From: Paenibacillus sp. FSL H7-0331
GTDB lineage: Bacteria > Bacillota > Bacilli > Paenibacillales > NBRC-103111
Length of the DNA: 64,000 nt
Reading direction: 5' to 3'
Assembly (NCBI RefSeq): GCF_001956045.1
Contig: NZ_MRTH01000003.1
Span: forward strand, 1-64,000
Part shown: positions 1 to 8,385 of the stretch, one piece after another
How positions within the stretch are numbered: the stretch's first letter is position 1
Layout: each line of letters starts with the position of its first letter
Translations under genes and position numbers: made by a program
Notes under the pieces: model-generated
Seen by the model: only the letters and a program-made list of their open reading frames with translations
Database searches by the model: none
What the model was told of the DNA's origin: nothing

Positions 1-59
1 AATTTAGTATTGTCTTTTTTACCATTCTAAACAAGATTAAAATCTTTCTTAAGCTCCTA

Positions 60-88
60 TTGACATTATATTAGCTGGTTTGTGTACA
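60..88 (+). promoter_or_regulatory. Candidate promoter of the first AraC gene
   Basis: A perfect TTGACA at 60-65 is followed after 17 bases by TGTACA (83-88), a poor -10 box. If it is real, transcription starts near 95. That excludes the GTG at 82 as the start codon and favours an ATG at 175 or 217. Confidence 0.35.
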
Positions 89-216
89 AGAGCAGGACCG
101 TCCGGACAGGAGCCGAACGGTTCTTTACTATTTTTGCGTTGATTTTATCCATATGTTCCGGTTACAGTGATAACATGAAGGGTAGTTGCCAGTTAATTGC
201 GGGGAAGCCGTACAGG

Positions 217-1059
217 ATGAGGGGCGTGAACAAGTTGGGCGGAGGCGAGATATTAACCAAACCGGAGTTGCATGTCCGGAGTTTTGTGGCTACTACGAAT
301 ACAGATTGGGCGGATGACGGCTTTCACCAGCACCGCACCTTGGAAATCAGCATTTTGCTGGAAGGTAGAGGCGTATTCGAATGGAATGACAGTAAGCTTA
401 ACCTGGATGCAGGGCAAGTGATTATCATCCCGCCTGCCCTGCCGCACCGGTTTGAAGGGAAGCAGCGGAATCGCTATGGGGTCATGCATCTGGAAAACAT
501 ACCGGCTCGGATTATGGAGCACTTATCTGATTTTGGAAGCGGATCCAAGCCAGTTATCATAGCTCTATCCCGTCTCGATAAAGAACGCTTGGAATGGCTT
601 TTTCGCGAATTTTTACGCATATTGTCCAGTCCACTTAAGAAGCAAATGAGAACATACAGTGCATGGGTAGAGGTCATTGTTCTATTCCTGCTTGAACATT
701 CGCAATCGGTTCAGCATGCATTAACGATCACCAAGGCGGCCGATTATATCCGCGAAAATTTGAGTCGAGGTGTGCAAATCGCTGACTTGGCCGCTTTGGC
801 AGGACTGACCGAGGCTGGTTTTCGCCGTTTGTTCGATGAAATCTACGATATGAGCCCCAAGCAGTATTTGCAGCAATGTCGTATGGTCGAGGCCAAATGG
901 CTGCTTAGCTCCTCGAATAAAGAATTGAATGAAATCGCCGAGCAGATAGGATTTGCCAGATTGCATTCGTTCTCGTTATGGTTCAAAAAGGTGGAAGGAA
1001 TCCCTCCATCGGAGTGGCGTAAAATGCAGCAAAGAAAGACAGATGAATTTTCTATTTAA
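217..1059 (+). CDS. AraC family transcriptional regulator (cupin sensor + HTH)
   Basis: A DNA-binding regulator of about 280 residues. The N-terminal half is a cupin-like ligand pocket (HQHRTLEISILLEGRG and PPALPHRFE are visible). The C-terminal ~100 residues form the double HTH of the AraC/XylS family, beginning near KAADYIRENL and ending with the typical GFARLHSFSLWFKK segment. The frame is open back to a GTG at 82, but a TTGACA box at 60-65 argues against so early a start. ATG 217 follows GGGGAAG at 201-207 and gives a normal cupin N-terminus; ATG 175 is the alternative. It lies just upstream of, and on the same strand as, the isomerase/oxidoreductase/LamG genes and probably activates them in response to their substrate. 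The substrate is not known. Confidence 0.85.
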   Translation: MRGVNKLGGGEILTKPELHVRSFVATTNTDWADDGFHQHRTLEISILLEGRGVFEWNDSKLNLDAGQVIIIPPALPHRFEGKQRNRYGVMHLENIPARIMEHLSDFGSGSKPVIIALSRLDKERLEWLFREFLRILSSPLKKQMRTYSAWVEVIVLFLLEHSQSVQHALTITKAADYIRENLSRGVQIADLAALAGLTEAGFRRLFDEIYDMSPKQYLQQCRMVEAKWLLSSSNKELNEIAEQIGFARLHSFSLWFKKVEGIPPSEWRKMQQRKTDEFSI

Positions 1060-1202
1060 GCGGATGGCGTTTTGTGTAAATTGTGTTTCGATTTCAATAA
1101 ATACAATCGGTTCGAAATACATTATTCTTCTAGTGTACCCCGAAAAACGGCAGCATGCGGTAAGTCATGCGTCATAAGCAGGGCGGAAAGGAAGAATAGT
1201 GG

Positions 1203-2033
1203 ATGCGCAAAGGAATTAATCAATGGTGTTTTCCAAAAGGAACTTCATTAGCGAATATGTTTGAAACGAGTCGTCAAGCGGGCTTCGATGAAGTTGAACT
1301 GAACCTGTACGCACCTGGTGGTGTGGGACTAACCATGGACACCACGGAGGAGGAAGCCAAAGCCATTGGGCGGCTCGCTGAGCTTCATGGGATCCAGCTG
1401 CGCTCACTTTCCTCAGAAATCATGGGACGTTATCCGTTGTCTTCCCCGGATCAGGAAGTTCGCAATCTCGGAATTAAGGCTATGCAGAAGCAAATACAAA
1501 TTGCCGCATGGCTCGGTATGGATACGATTCTTGTTGTTCCCGGCAGAGTGAACGAGGAAGTATCGTATGAGCAGTGCTATGAACGCAGCCGGACAGAGCT
1601 AGCCAAGCTGCTGCCGGCTCTGGAGGCGAATCATATCCATATGGGCATCGAAAACGTATGGAATAAGTTCATGTGGTCGCCAATTGAAATGGCCAAGTAC
1701 ATTGATGACTTCGGGTCATCTTTGGTATGCGCTTATTTTGATGTAGGCAATACACTGCTATTTGGTTATCCGCAGCAATGGATTCGTATACTGGGTCACC
1801 GAATTCGCAAGGTGCATGTCAAAGATTTTAAGCTGGCTATAGGTAGCCTGAATGGCTTTGTCCCGCTGCTGGCAGGTGATGTCGATTGGAAGGAAGTACG
1901 AATCGCATTGAACGATATCGGTTATAAGGATGTGCTGACTGCGGAATTGACGGCTTACACAAGTGCTCCGGAGCAGCTCATCTTCGATACGGCGAGGCAT
2001 CTTGGTGTGATCATGGGCGACAAACCGAATTAA
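1203..2033 (+). CDS. Sugar phosphate isomerase/epimerase (xylose isomerase-like TIM barrel)
   Basis: A 276-residue TIM-barrel protein of the AP-endonuclease-2/xylose-isomerase-like superfamily. The expected metal ligands are visible: E150 (MGIENVW), D180 (AYFDVGN), H205 (KVHVKDF) and E248 (TAELTAY). The family includes ribulose-phosphate epimerases, hydroxypyruvate isomerases and subunits acting on 3-keto-glycosides or C-glycosides. It is first in a three-gene run with an oxidoreductase and a LamG-fold protein, so it probably acts on a keto-sugar made by the oxidoreductase. That role is inferred from context. The ATG start lies a few bases after a GGAAAGGAAG-type ribosome-binding site. Confidence 0.85.
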   Translation: MRKGINQWCFPKGTSLANMFETSRQAGFDEVELNLYAPGGVGLTMDTTEEEAKAIGRLAELHGIQLRSLSSEIMGRYPLSSPDQEVRNLGIKAMQKQIQIAAWLGMDTILVVPGRVNEEVSYEQCYERSRTELAKLLPALEANHIHMGIENVWNKFMWSPIEMAKYIDDFGSSLVCAYFDVGNTLLFGYPQQWIRILGHRIRKVHVKDFKLAIGSLNGFVPLLAGDVDWKEVRIALNDIGYKDVLTAELTAYTSAPEQLIFDTARHLGVIMGDKPN

Positions 2034-2080
2034 AAAAGCGTGCTTGTACAATCAAATTCCGAAGGAGTGCGGTATATATT

Positions 2081-3040
2081 ATGGTAAAAATCGCTGTTAT
2101 GGGTGCAGGCGGTATTGCTGCCGAACATATGAAAGCTTTGAAGCCTCATCCAAACGTAGAGATCGTAGGGATCTGTGATGTAATTCTCGAAAACGCACAA
2201 AATATGGTTAATGAAAATGGGGGTCGAGCCTACACTCATTATGAGGAAATGCTGGACCGGGAGCAGCCGAACGGCTTGATTATCAGTGTCCCTCCTTTCG
2301 CCCATGGTGATGTGGAAGAGGTCGCAGCGAGTCGTGGAATTCATTTATTAGTCGAGAAACCGGTTGGCCTCAATATGGATGCAGTCAGGAAAAAAGCAGA
2401 AGTGATGCAGGCGGCAGGAATTATCGTCAGCACCGGATATTGCTTGCGTTATATGGAAGCCTTGCAAAAAGCACGGGCGTATTTGTCGGATAAGCCGATA
2501 GCGATGGTGCGGGCACTGCGCATAAGCGGCATACCCCAAATGCCCTGGTGGCCGATCATGGACAAATCCGGCGGGCAGCTGGTTGAAATGACCACACATA
2601 ATGTGGATATGATGCGTTGCCTGGCTGGAGATATCACGAAGGTATCCGCTGATATGAACTTGCTTGTGATGAAGGATGGGGGATTCGATATCCCTGATGT
2701 CACTTCCGCGAACTTCGTTTTTGCTAATGGGGCAGTCGGACATATCGACACCACGTTTTTTCCGCAGCCTGTCGAACGAGCTTATCTGGAAGTAATGGGC
2801 CCTGGGTATCTTCTGACAATTGAAGGTAGAACCTTGACTATAATAGAAGGCAAACAAACTATGGTTTATAAAGGGGATGATGATTTCTATAGAGCTCAGG
2901 ATCATGCGTTTATCGAAGCGATTGATACGGGTGATCGCAGCCTGATCCTTGCTGATTACAGCGAGGCCATGAAAACGCTGGAGGTCACATTGGCGGCGAA
3001 TGCTTCAGCTGCTTCAGGTCAAACGGTTTACCTAACCTGA
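2081..3040 (+). CDS. Gfo/Idh/MocA family NAD(P)-dependent oxidoreductase
   Basis: A 319-residue cytoplasmic dehydrogenase. The N-terminal Rossmann fold starts with GAGGIA (8-13). The family's EKP motif carries the catalytic lysine at K93, and a THNVD segment supplies H173 and D176, the usual catalytic pair. Members oxidise a hydroxyl of sugars, inositols or glycosides. The gene follows the isomerase by about 50 bases behind an AAGGAG site (GAAGGAGTGC), so the two are almost certainly co-transcribed. The pairing of this family with a TIM-barrel isomerase is also seen in 3-keto-glycoside and C-glycoside degradation; whether that applies here is inference. Confidence 0.88.
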   Translation: MVKIAVMGAGGIAAEHMKALKPHPNVEIVGICDVILENAQNMVNENGGRAYTHYEEMLDREQPNGLIISVPPFAHGDVEEVAASRGIHLLVEKPVGLNMDAVRKKAEVMQAAGIIVSTGYCLRYMEALQKARAYLSDKPIAMVRALRISGIPQMPWWPIMDKSGGQLVEMTTHNVDMMRCLAGDITKVSADMNLLVMKDGGFDIPDVTSANFVFANGAVGHIDTTFFPQPVERAYLEVMGPGYLLTIEGRTLTIIEGKQTMVYKGDDDFYRAQDHAFIEAIDTGDRSLILADYSEAMKTLEVTLAANASAASGQTVYLT

Positions 3041-3108
3041 TAAAAGGTTCTCATGACATTAGTGATATTGCGATTTGCATTGTATAATAAGCAAGGTGCA
3101 GGAAGAAT

Positions 3109-3942
3109 ATGTCTGCCGATGCAAATCATACTTTATTCATGGGAGATGGTAATGTGACACAAGCAGGAGATCGTGCGGCTAGCGCCGTGCTAAATACGCC
3201 GGGATTGGTCAGTTTTTGGGATTTTCAGGAGCCCTCAGGAGAACCACCAACTTCCCAGGGGAAAGAGCGGTATGTGCTGCAGGATGGGAACGGCGCTGTT
3301 GCCAAGGCCAATGAAGGTGTGTTTGGGCCCTCTGCTGCCGACATTCGCAACGGTCAGTGGTATCGGATTGCTCGTGCAGACTGTCCGTCTTTGGATTTCC
3401 ACGGAGAGACAGCGTTTACATTGTGTGCATGGCTGAAGCGATCCGGTCAGCAGGAGTCAACAAAATGTGAAGCGGTCGTTGGCATGTGGGATGAAACGTA
3501 TAAGCATCGGCAATATTGCATGTTTCTCAATCTGCGGATTTGGGACAGCGCTCAACAGCTATGCGGACATGTGTCAGCTGAAGGCGGTCCGACACCGGAA
3601 TATAAGTATTGTATGACATCGGCTATTGGACAAACAGAGGTTTCCTTTGGAGAGTGGCATTTTGCTGTGATCACTTTCGATGGCGAATATGCCAAAGTAT
3701 TTCTGGACGGACAACTGGATGAACGGGAAACGTTCAACCCCTATTTGTATCCGAAGGCACTGCACAACGGTGGTAGTGAGGGATCAGACTTTACGGTTGC
3801 CGGTGTGAATAGGTCCGGAGAAATGGGTAACTTCTATGAAGGCCTGCTCGGTGGGCTGGCGGTATATGACAGGTGTTTGTCTGTAGATGAAATTACTGCG
3901 CTGCATCAAGCAACTAGGCCAATCGAGATGGATGCTTCATGA
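3109..3942 (+). CDS. Cytoplasmic LamG/concanavalin A-like domain protein
   Basis: A 277-residue protein that is nearly all one concanavalin A-like (LamG) jelly-roll. Typical pieces are GLVSFWDFQEPSG near residue 31, the strand AFTLCAWLKRSG, then FGEWHFAVITFDGEYAKVFLDG, and GLLGGLAVYDRCLS near the C-terminus. LamG domains are usually extracellular, but no signal peptide or membrane segment is visible, so the protein appears cytoplasmic. It is third in the run after the isomerase and oxidoreductase and is followed by a terminator. It could be a sugar-binding or catalytic partner of those enzymes. Function unknown. Confidence 0.75.
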   Translation: MSADANHTLFMGDGNVTQAGDRAASAVLNTPGLVSFWDFQEPSGEPPTSQGKERYVLQDGNGAVAKANEGVFGPSAADIRNGQWYRIARADCPSLDFHGETAFTLCAWLKRSGQQESTKCEAVVGMWDETYKHRQYCMFLNLRIWDSAQQLCGHVSAEGGPTPEYKYCMTSAIGQTEVSFGEWHFAVITFDGEYAKVFLDGQLDERETFNPYLYPKALHNGGSEGSDFTVAGVNRSGEMGNFYEGLLGGLAVYDRCLSVDEITALHQATRPIEMDAS

Positions 3943-3978
3943 TGTAGGCCCTGTTGTACATAATCGATTGGGTGGAAC

Positions 3979-4015
3979 GGCTGCTTCTCACACCGATGTG
4001 GAGGAGCAGCCTTTT
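3979..4015 (+). terminator. Rho-independent terminator after the LamG gene
   Basis: GGCTGCTTCTC (3979-3989) pairs with GAGGAGCAGCC (4001-4011), with one wobble pair and an 11-base loop, and is followed by TTTT. It closes the 1203-3942 operon. Confidence 0.8.
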
Positions 4016-4067
4016 CGGGTGGAAATGGCCAGTAAGAGTATGGTTGTATGGATTGGAGATTACATGC

Positions 4068-4961
4068 ATGGATATGAAGGATTTCATGAATAATGATAAG
4101 CTTCATTGGAATGTGGATATTGAAAATACATTAAATCGGTTTCCTATTTTGCTGCGATTTAACGAGTGGACCAAGGGAACCAGCTTTCATTACCAGCCTG
4201 GTGTGGAGATACATATTACTCAAGAGGGAGAGGGAACGATGGTTGTAGGCAGGCAAATCTTGCTGCAGGCTCCCCGTTCTGTCTTGGTATTTCGCGGAAC
4301 CGTGCCTCATCAGATGATTTCCAAATCGTCTTATAAACGTGCGGTGATCTGTGTCAACTTCAGCAATGAGGATGAGGGCGTGCTTTCAAGCCTGCACCGT
4401 CTCATTGATTTTGCCTGGGTACCCGATGATTCGTGCCTGAGCTTTTCGCTTAGTCCTAAGCAGTTCCAGAAAGTAGAGGAGATGTGCAGAGGGCTGAATC
4501 ATGAGCTGGAAGCTCGCGAGATTGGCTGGGAGCGGATGGCATTGGCTCTTGTACTGCAAATAACAGCTTATTTGCAAAGGAGTACGACAGATTCGGAGCG
4601 CGTAACGATGCTGCCGATGAAGGGGAAAAAGAATGATCTTGTGCAGGCTTGTCTGGATTATGTATGTGGAAATCTGGGTGAAGAATTATCATTAAAAGTA
4701 GTTGCCAAACGCTTTGCGGTCAGTGAAGAGCATTTGACGCGAAGCTTTACGAAGGAGATGGATATCAGCTTCTATCAGTATGTGCTGCTGCAAAGGGTGG
4801 CAGAAGGAAAGCGACTGCTGCGTGAGTCTGCGGATGTGTCTGTCTCGGAGATCGCATATATGATCGGTTTTCCCTCCTCATCTCACTTCAGCCGTCATTT
4901 TAAAGCTCTGACAGAGGAGACACCTTCCGCATACCGCCAGCGTTTGTTTGCAGCTGAATAA
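4068..4961 (+). CDS. AraC family transcriptional regulator
   Basis: A 297-residue regulator with an N-terminal cupin-type sensing domain (HYQPGVEIHITQEGEG, VLVFRGTVPHQM) and a C-terminal AraC double HTH (VQACLDYVCGNLGEELSLKVVAKRF region to the SHFSRHFKALTEETPSAYRQ end). The frame is open from a TTG at 3954, but that lies upstream of the terminator hairpin. ATG 4068 has a GGAG nine bases before it and is the better start. The gene sits directly upstream of the amidohydrolase-Rieske pair, with a palindrome and -10 box in between, so it is probably their activator. A second AraC gene accompanies the second copy of that pair. Confidence 0.85.
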   Translation: MDMKDFMNNDKLHWNVDIENTLNRFPILLRFNEWTKGTSFHYQPGVEIHITQEGEGTMVVGRQILLQAPRSVLVFRGTVPHQMISKSSYKRAVICVNFSNEDEGVLSSLHRLIDFAWVPDDSCLSFSLSPKQFQKVEEMCRGLNHELEAREIGWERMALALVLQITAYLQRSTTDSERVTMLPMKGKKNDLVQACLDYVCGNLGEELSLKVVAKRFAVSEEHLTRSFTKEMDISFYQYVLLQRVAEGKRLLRESADVSVSEIAYMIGFPSSSHFSRHFKALTEETPSAYRQRLFAAE

Positions 4962-4988
4962 ATGCAGGCAGGCAGCACTTCACCAGAT

Positions 4989-5054
4989 TGGTCAATTATT
5001 GACCAGAAACATGTCAAACATCGGCAATCTTATTTCGCTTCTTCATCCTATAAT
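4989..5054 (+). promoter_or_regulatory. Candidate operator and activator-dependent promoter of the first amidohydrolase operon
   Basis: A perfect 17-base palindrome, TGGTCAATTATTGACCA, lies at 4989-5005. TATAAT at 5049-5054 is a consensus -10 box with no recognisable -35 box 17 bases upstream. The palindrome centre would be about 64 bases before the start of transcription, which suits an activator site. Binding by the neighbouring AraC protein is inference; AraC sites are more often direct repeats. Confidence 0.45.
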
Positions 5055-5104
5055 TGATCTTGTCAAGCAACTGCAGGACAAATCGTTAATTGGAGGAGAA
5101 GCGA

Positions 5105-6241
5105 ATGAAGGCGACAGAAGGTGGACAGCAAATGACGGTCAAACGTCCAAAGCTGAAGCGTTCGATCATTGATTGCGATATCCATCACTACACAGGGATG
5201 AATGTAATAAAACCATATTTGCCTCGTGAATATCGTGAGCTTGTCGATACTTATGGAGCTGCCTTGCCTGGAGGTATGCATTTTAATGGAGGTGTAGGCG
5301 GTCGGATGGTCGACTCTTTTCCGCCTGCTGGAGGTCCCGCGGGAAGTGATCTGGCTTACATGCAGGAGCATCATCTCGATCCCCATAATGTTGAATATGG
5401 CATCCTGACCGGTGAAGGCATGGGGATGCATGGTACGATCAACCATGATTACGCGGCAGCTTTATGCACCGCAACGAATGAATATACCATTGAGCACTGG
5501 CTGGCACAGGACAGCCGGTTGAAAGGTTCAGTATTTATTCCGAAGCAGGAGCCGAATTTATCGGCGCATGAGATTGATCGTATAGGTGGACGGGCGGATA
5601 TCGCGCAGGTGATCGTTTCCAGCGGGTCGATCTTTCCTTATGGGAATCGATATTACAATCCGATCTATGAAGCATGTGTCCGTCATAACCTGCCATTTAC
5701 CATTCATGTTGGCGGAGAGGGTAGCGGAGTGAATGCGGCGACTACAGGTGCAGGCTATGTGACCCATTATATAGAATCCAGAGCTGCTCGTCCGCAGGTC
5801 ATGATGGCTCATCTGGCAAGCTTCATCTTCGAAGGTGTATTTGAGCGGTTTCCTACATTGAAGGTTGTGCTTCAGGAAGCAGGTGTATTCTGGATCGCCC
5901 CGTACCTGTGGAGGCTAGATCAGGATTGGAAGGCGCTGCGTGTGCAGACCCCATGGGTGAAGAAGAAGCCAAGCGAGTACTTCCGTACGAATATGCGAGT
6001 TACGACGCAGCCGATCGAGATTACGCCGAATCGGGAAGTGTTTGACCAAATGATGGACAGCATCTTCGCAAAGGAAACGATGATGTTCTGCAGCGACTAT
6101 CCACATTGGGACTTTGATTCCCCGCTAAAAGCATTGCCGAAATTGGATGATGAGCTATGGGATCGTGTGTTTTACCAGAATGCTGCCGATATTTATAGTC
6201 TGCCTGTGCGTAAGGCGGAAAGTGAAGGGAAGCAGTCATGA
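5105..6241 (+). CDS. Amidohydrolase (amidohydrolase_2 type, ACMSD/resorcylate decarboxylase-like), copy 1
   Basis: A 378-residue metal-dependent TIM-barrel enzyme. Visible metal-site elements are the N-terminal DIH (D25, H27), the strand LPFTIHVGGEG, the MAHLASFIFEGVFERFPTL segment and the C-terminal CSDYPHWDFDSP with its aspartate. Amidohydrolase_2 enzymes include decarboxylases and hydrolases of aromatic or lactone substrates; the substrate here cannot be read. ATG 5105 follows GGAGGAG and is preferred to the in-frame TTG at 5090. The stop overlaps the ATG of the Rieske gene by four bases, implying coupled translation. A close collinear paralog with the same partner is at 9737. Confidence 0.85.
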   Translation: MKATEGGQQMTVKRPKLKRSIIDCDIHHYTGMNVIKPYLPREYRELVDTYGAALPGGMHFNGGVGGRMVDSFPPAGGPAGSDLAYMQEHHLDPHNVEYGILTGEGMGMHGTINHDYAAALCTATNEYTIEHWLAQDSRLKGSVFIPKQEPNLSAHEIDRIGGRADIAQVIVSSGSIFPYGNRYYNPIYEACVRHNLPFTIHVGGEGSGVNAATTGAGYVTHYIESRAARPQVMMAHLASFIFEGVFERFPTLKVVLQEAGVFWIAPYLWRLDQDWKALRVQTPWVKKKPSEYFRTNMRVTTQPIEITPNREVFDQMMDSIFAKETMMFCSDYPHWDFDSPLKALPKLDDELWDRVFYQNAADIYSLPVRKAESEGKQS

Positions 6242-6657
6242 CACAGTCGACACAAGAGCAAGCCTCGCAGAAGAAGCCACCAGCTGCTGAGATGCACACC
6301 GTTGCACAAGTATCGGAGATTCCTCCTGGCACTCATAAGATTGTGGTAGCCGGCAACCGCAGCATCGGAATTTACAATATCGATGGGCAGTTTTACGCAC
6401 TGCGCAACGTGTGCCCGCATCAGGGTGCAGAGCTGTGCAGAGGGCTGACCAAACCGCTTGTTAGCTCCTCAGGGCCGGGTCGCTTTGAATATGAGCGTGA
6501 AGGGGAAATCGTCCGATGTCCGTGGCATCAATGGGAATTCGATATCAAGACCGGATGTATGATTGTTGATCCGGCGATGCGAACGAAGTCCTATGAGGTA
6601 ACAGTGGAAATGTTCGGGGTTTCCGTCGAGGATGGAGCGGTGATTGTCCATCTGTAG
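6238..6657 (+). CDS. Rieske [2Fe-2S] protein, copy 1
   Basis: A soluble 139-residue Rieske-fold protein. Cluster ligands are C59/H61 in NVCPHQGAELC and C94/H97 in RCPWHQWEF. The 32-residue gap between the ligand pairs is longer than the 15-17 residues usual in Rieske ferredoxins, and an extra cysteine (C66) follows the first pair. It starts inside the stop codon of the amidohydrolase (ATGA). No oxygenase large subunit or reductase is nearby, so it is either an electron carrier for a distant enzyme or a partner or subunit of the amidohydrolase. The first ~18 residues are a polar extension absent from the second copy. Confidence 0.88.
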   Translation: MTQSTQEQASQKKPPAAEMHTVAQVSEIPPGTHKIVVAGNRSIGIYNIDGQFYALRNVCPHQGAELCRGLTKPLVSSSGPGRFEYEREGEIVRCPWHQWEFDIKTGCMIVDPAMRTKSYEVTVEMFGVSVEDGAVIVHL

Positions 6658-6687
6658 GCATGGAGTGCGTCGCAATTATATTTAGAG

Positions 6688-6732
6688 GAAGTCTACGGTT
6701 CACTAACTCAGTGAGCTATAGGCTTCTTTTTT
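6688..6732 (+). terminator. Terminator of the first amidohydrolase-Rieske operon, hit by the IS
   Basis: GAAGTCTA (6688-6695) pairs with TAGGCTTC (6719-6726), and an inner TCACT/AGTGA pair extends the stem. A run of six T follows. The IS1595-type element is inserted three bases beyond this run, and its target duplication is made from the T-tract. Confidence 0.8.
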
Positions 6733-6735
6733 CTT
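6728..6735 (+). repeat. Target site duplication, left copy
   Basis: TTTTTCTT directly precedes the left inverted repeat and is repeated exactly after the right one. Eight bases is the usual duplication length for IS1595 elements. Confidence 0.9.
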
Positions 6736-6762
6736 GGCTATGTTAAACGTTACTGTTGATTT

Positions 6763-6791
6763 TTGATACTTACGAACTAATGTTCTATAAT
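6763..6791 (+). promoter_or_regulatory. Transposase promoter
   Basis: TTGATA (6763-6768), a 17-base spacer and TATAAT (6786-6791) form a near-perfect sigma-A promoter. Its -35 box overlaps the inner edge of the left inverted repeat, as is common in insertion sequences. Confidence 0.75.
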
Positions 6792-6825
6792 AAGGGTAAT
6801 ATCACTGTTCGGAGATGATTTACCT

Positions 6826-7877
6826 ATGGAGTTAAAGGAACTGAAGAGGCTTGCTGATACATTGGACGATAACGGTAAGCGAGAGCTTATCTACTTTTTG
6901 CAGTCCCGAACCAAGGGTGTGGCGGTTCCAGTTCGAGCGATTGACGAAATTCAAGAGCAGAAGCATAAAGATGGACTCGTTTGCCCGCATTGCAAAAACC
7001 ATTCTGTCGTGCGATTTGGAAAGTACGCTGTAAAAACACGTACTGGAGAGGTTAAACGTCAACGATACCGTTGTAAGTCCTGTCGCCAAACGTTCAATGA
7101 CCTTACAAATACCCCTCTGCAACGAACGAGGAGACCTCATAATTGGGTTCGTTTTATTGAATGCATGATTGAGGGCTTTTCTCTGAGAAAATGTGCTGAG
7201 CAGTTAAACGGTGAAGTCACGCACGTAACCTTGTTTTACTGGCGACATAAGATTCTTGCCGCTCAAAAGCAGATTCCAACTGAAGCGTTCCAGGGAATCG
7301 TCGAAATGGACGAAACGTATTTCTTATTCTCCGAAAAGGGTAAACGGAATATTGCCGAACGTAAGCCACGTAAACGTGGCGGAAAAGCCAAATATCGTGG
7401 TATTAGTAATGACCATGTATGTGTACTCGTTGCCCATGACCGTCAGAAAATGACTTACTCTGGCGTACTTGGGCGTGGACGTATTCGGACTACAAAATTG
7501 GATGAAGCGATTGGTGGTCATATATCTGATTCAAACGTGCTATGCACTGATTCGTGGAGAGCATTCAGTTCCTATGCGAATTCAAAGGGCTTGGCTCATT
7601 ACCGATTCAAGTCCGACGGAAAACACGTGTAAAAGGCGTGTACCATATCCAAAACGTAAACAGCTACCACAGCCGCTTGAAGAAATGGATGGACCGCTTT
7701 AATGGTGTTGCAACCAAATATTTGCAACATTATTTGGCATGGTTTCGTTATATAGACAGCAAGGAATATGAGAATACCTCATCGAACAAGAAAAATATGT
7801 TGGTTAAATCGTGCCTGTTTACTGTAACCGACACGAATACTAAACTTAGGCTTTCTGCTTATTCTTTTTTAGTCTAA
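6826..7877 (+). pseudogene. IS1595 family (ISXO2-like) transposase, frameshifted
   Basis: The first frame (6826-7632) gives 268 residues. They comprise an N-terminal region, a zinc ribbon with C53/C56 and C83/C86, and the start of the DDE domain with D162 (VEMDETYF) and D242 (CTDSW). The protein stops at GKHV. The missing C-terminus continues in the next frame as RVKGVYHIQNVNSYHSRLKK and onward to 7877. That part holds the conserved NSYHSRLK segment expected to complete the catalytic site. One A missing from the run at 7620-7623 explains the shift. The product is probably inactive unless ribosomes slip there. Confidence 0.85.
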
Positions 7878-7906
7878 CGGTTCTTGTGGGAGGAGAGGGG
7901 ATATAG

Positions 7907-8215
7907 GTGTATGCACAAATATTTCTTGGCATTTGGATGCTCGTAAATGCAGGTTTTCATTTTTTTAAGCTTAAATTTTTTCTTAGAAAGTCGGTAATAT
8001 CTATCTTGAGCGAGGATGAGTTAGCCTCTTACCAAAAGGGATCTGTTTTACCATACATCCTATTAGGCATCCTAATTATCGTTATGGGGATTATCGAGGG
8101 CAAGGAGTTGCTTTCTACTCCAGTTTTCATTGGAGTGTATATTATATTGGCTTCCATTCCATTTGCTTTGCTTTTTAGAAATAACAAAAAACACTCTGGC
8201 TATTATTTTTGGTAA
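7907..8215 (+). CDS. Small membrane protein carried inside the IS
   Basis: A 102-residue hydrophobic protein with three likely membrane segments, IFLGIWMLVNAGFHFF, VLPYILLGILIIVMGIIEG and PVFIGVYIILASIPFALLF, and a short basic tail. The GTG start follows GGAGGAGAGGGG at six bases. It lies between the transposase and the right inverted repeat, so it moves with the element. No family is recognised. It is a passenger gene, not a transposition function. Possible roles include a small permease or immunity-like membrane protein, but nothing in the sequence decides. Confidence 0.7.
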   Translation: MYAQIFLGIWMLVNAGFHFFKLKFFLRKSVISILSEDELASYQKGSVLPYILLGILIIVMGIIEGKELLSTPVFIGVYIILASIPFALLFRNNKKHSGYYFW

Positions 8216-8319
8216 CTCATTTGGATTTGTAACTGGTTGCCGACACATTTAGCACATATTTATACTTTTCATTCCGTAAAGCAGTGAACCATTCCGCTAA
8301 TGGAGAACGATAGCTCAAT

Positions 8320-8350
8320 AAAACCGCCTTTTCACCGAGGCGGTTTTCTT
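8320..8350 (+). terminator. Terminator at the right end of the IS
   Basis: AAAACCGCC (8320-8328) pairs perfectly with GGCGGTTTT (8339-8347) around a ten-base loop. The T-rich arm and A-rich mirror should allow termination in both directions. It lies just inside the right inverted repeat. Confidence 0.85.
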
Positions 8351-8385
8351 ATGGTCAAATATCAACATTAGAATTTAACATAGCC

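Larger units (their letters stand above)
6736..8385 (+). mobile_element. Complete IS1595-type insertion sequence with a passenger gene (1650 bp)
   Basis: The ends are terminal inverted repeats of about 32 bases: 6736-6767, starting GGCTATGTTAAA, and 8354-8385, ending TTTAACATAGCC. They match at 26 of 32 positions and are flanked by the 8-base duplication TTTTTCTT. Inside are a consensus promoter, a frameshifted ISXO2-like transposase, a small three-helix membrane-protein gene on the same strand and a strong terminator. The intact ends and exact duplication point to a recent insertion. It landed in the T-tract of the preceding operon's terminator. Confidence 0.9.

Noticed and set aside
7600..7640. 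Programmed -1 frameshifting as the normal way to make the transposase
   Set aside because: The run is only four A and no proper X-XXY-YYZ heptamer is in phase. A one-base deletion is the simpler explanation.
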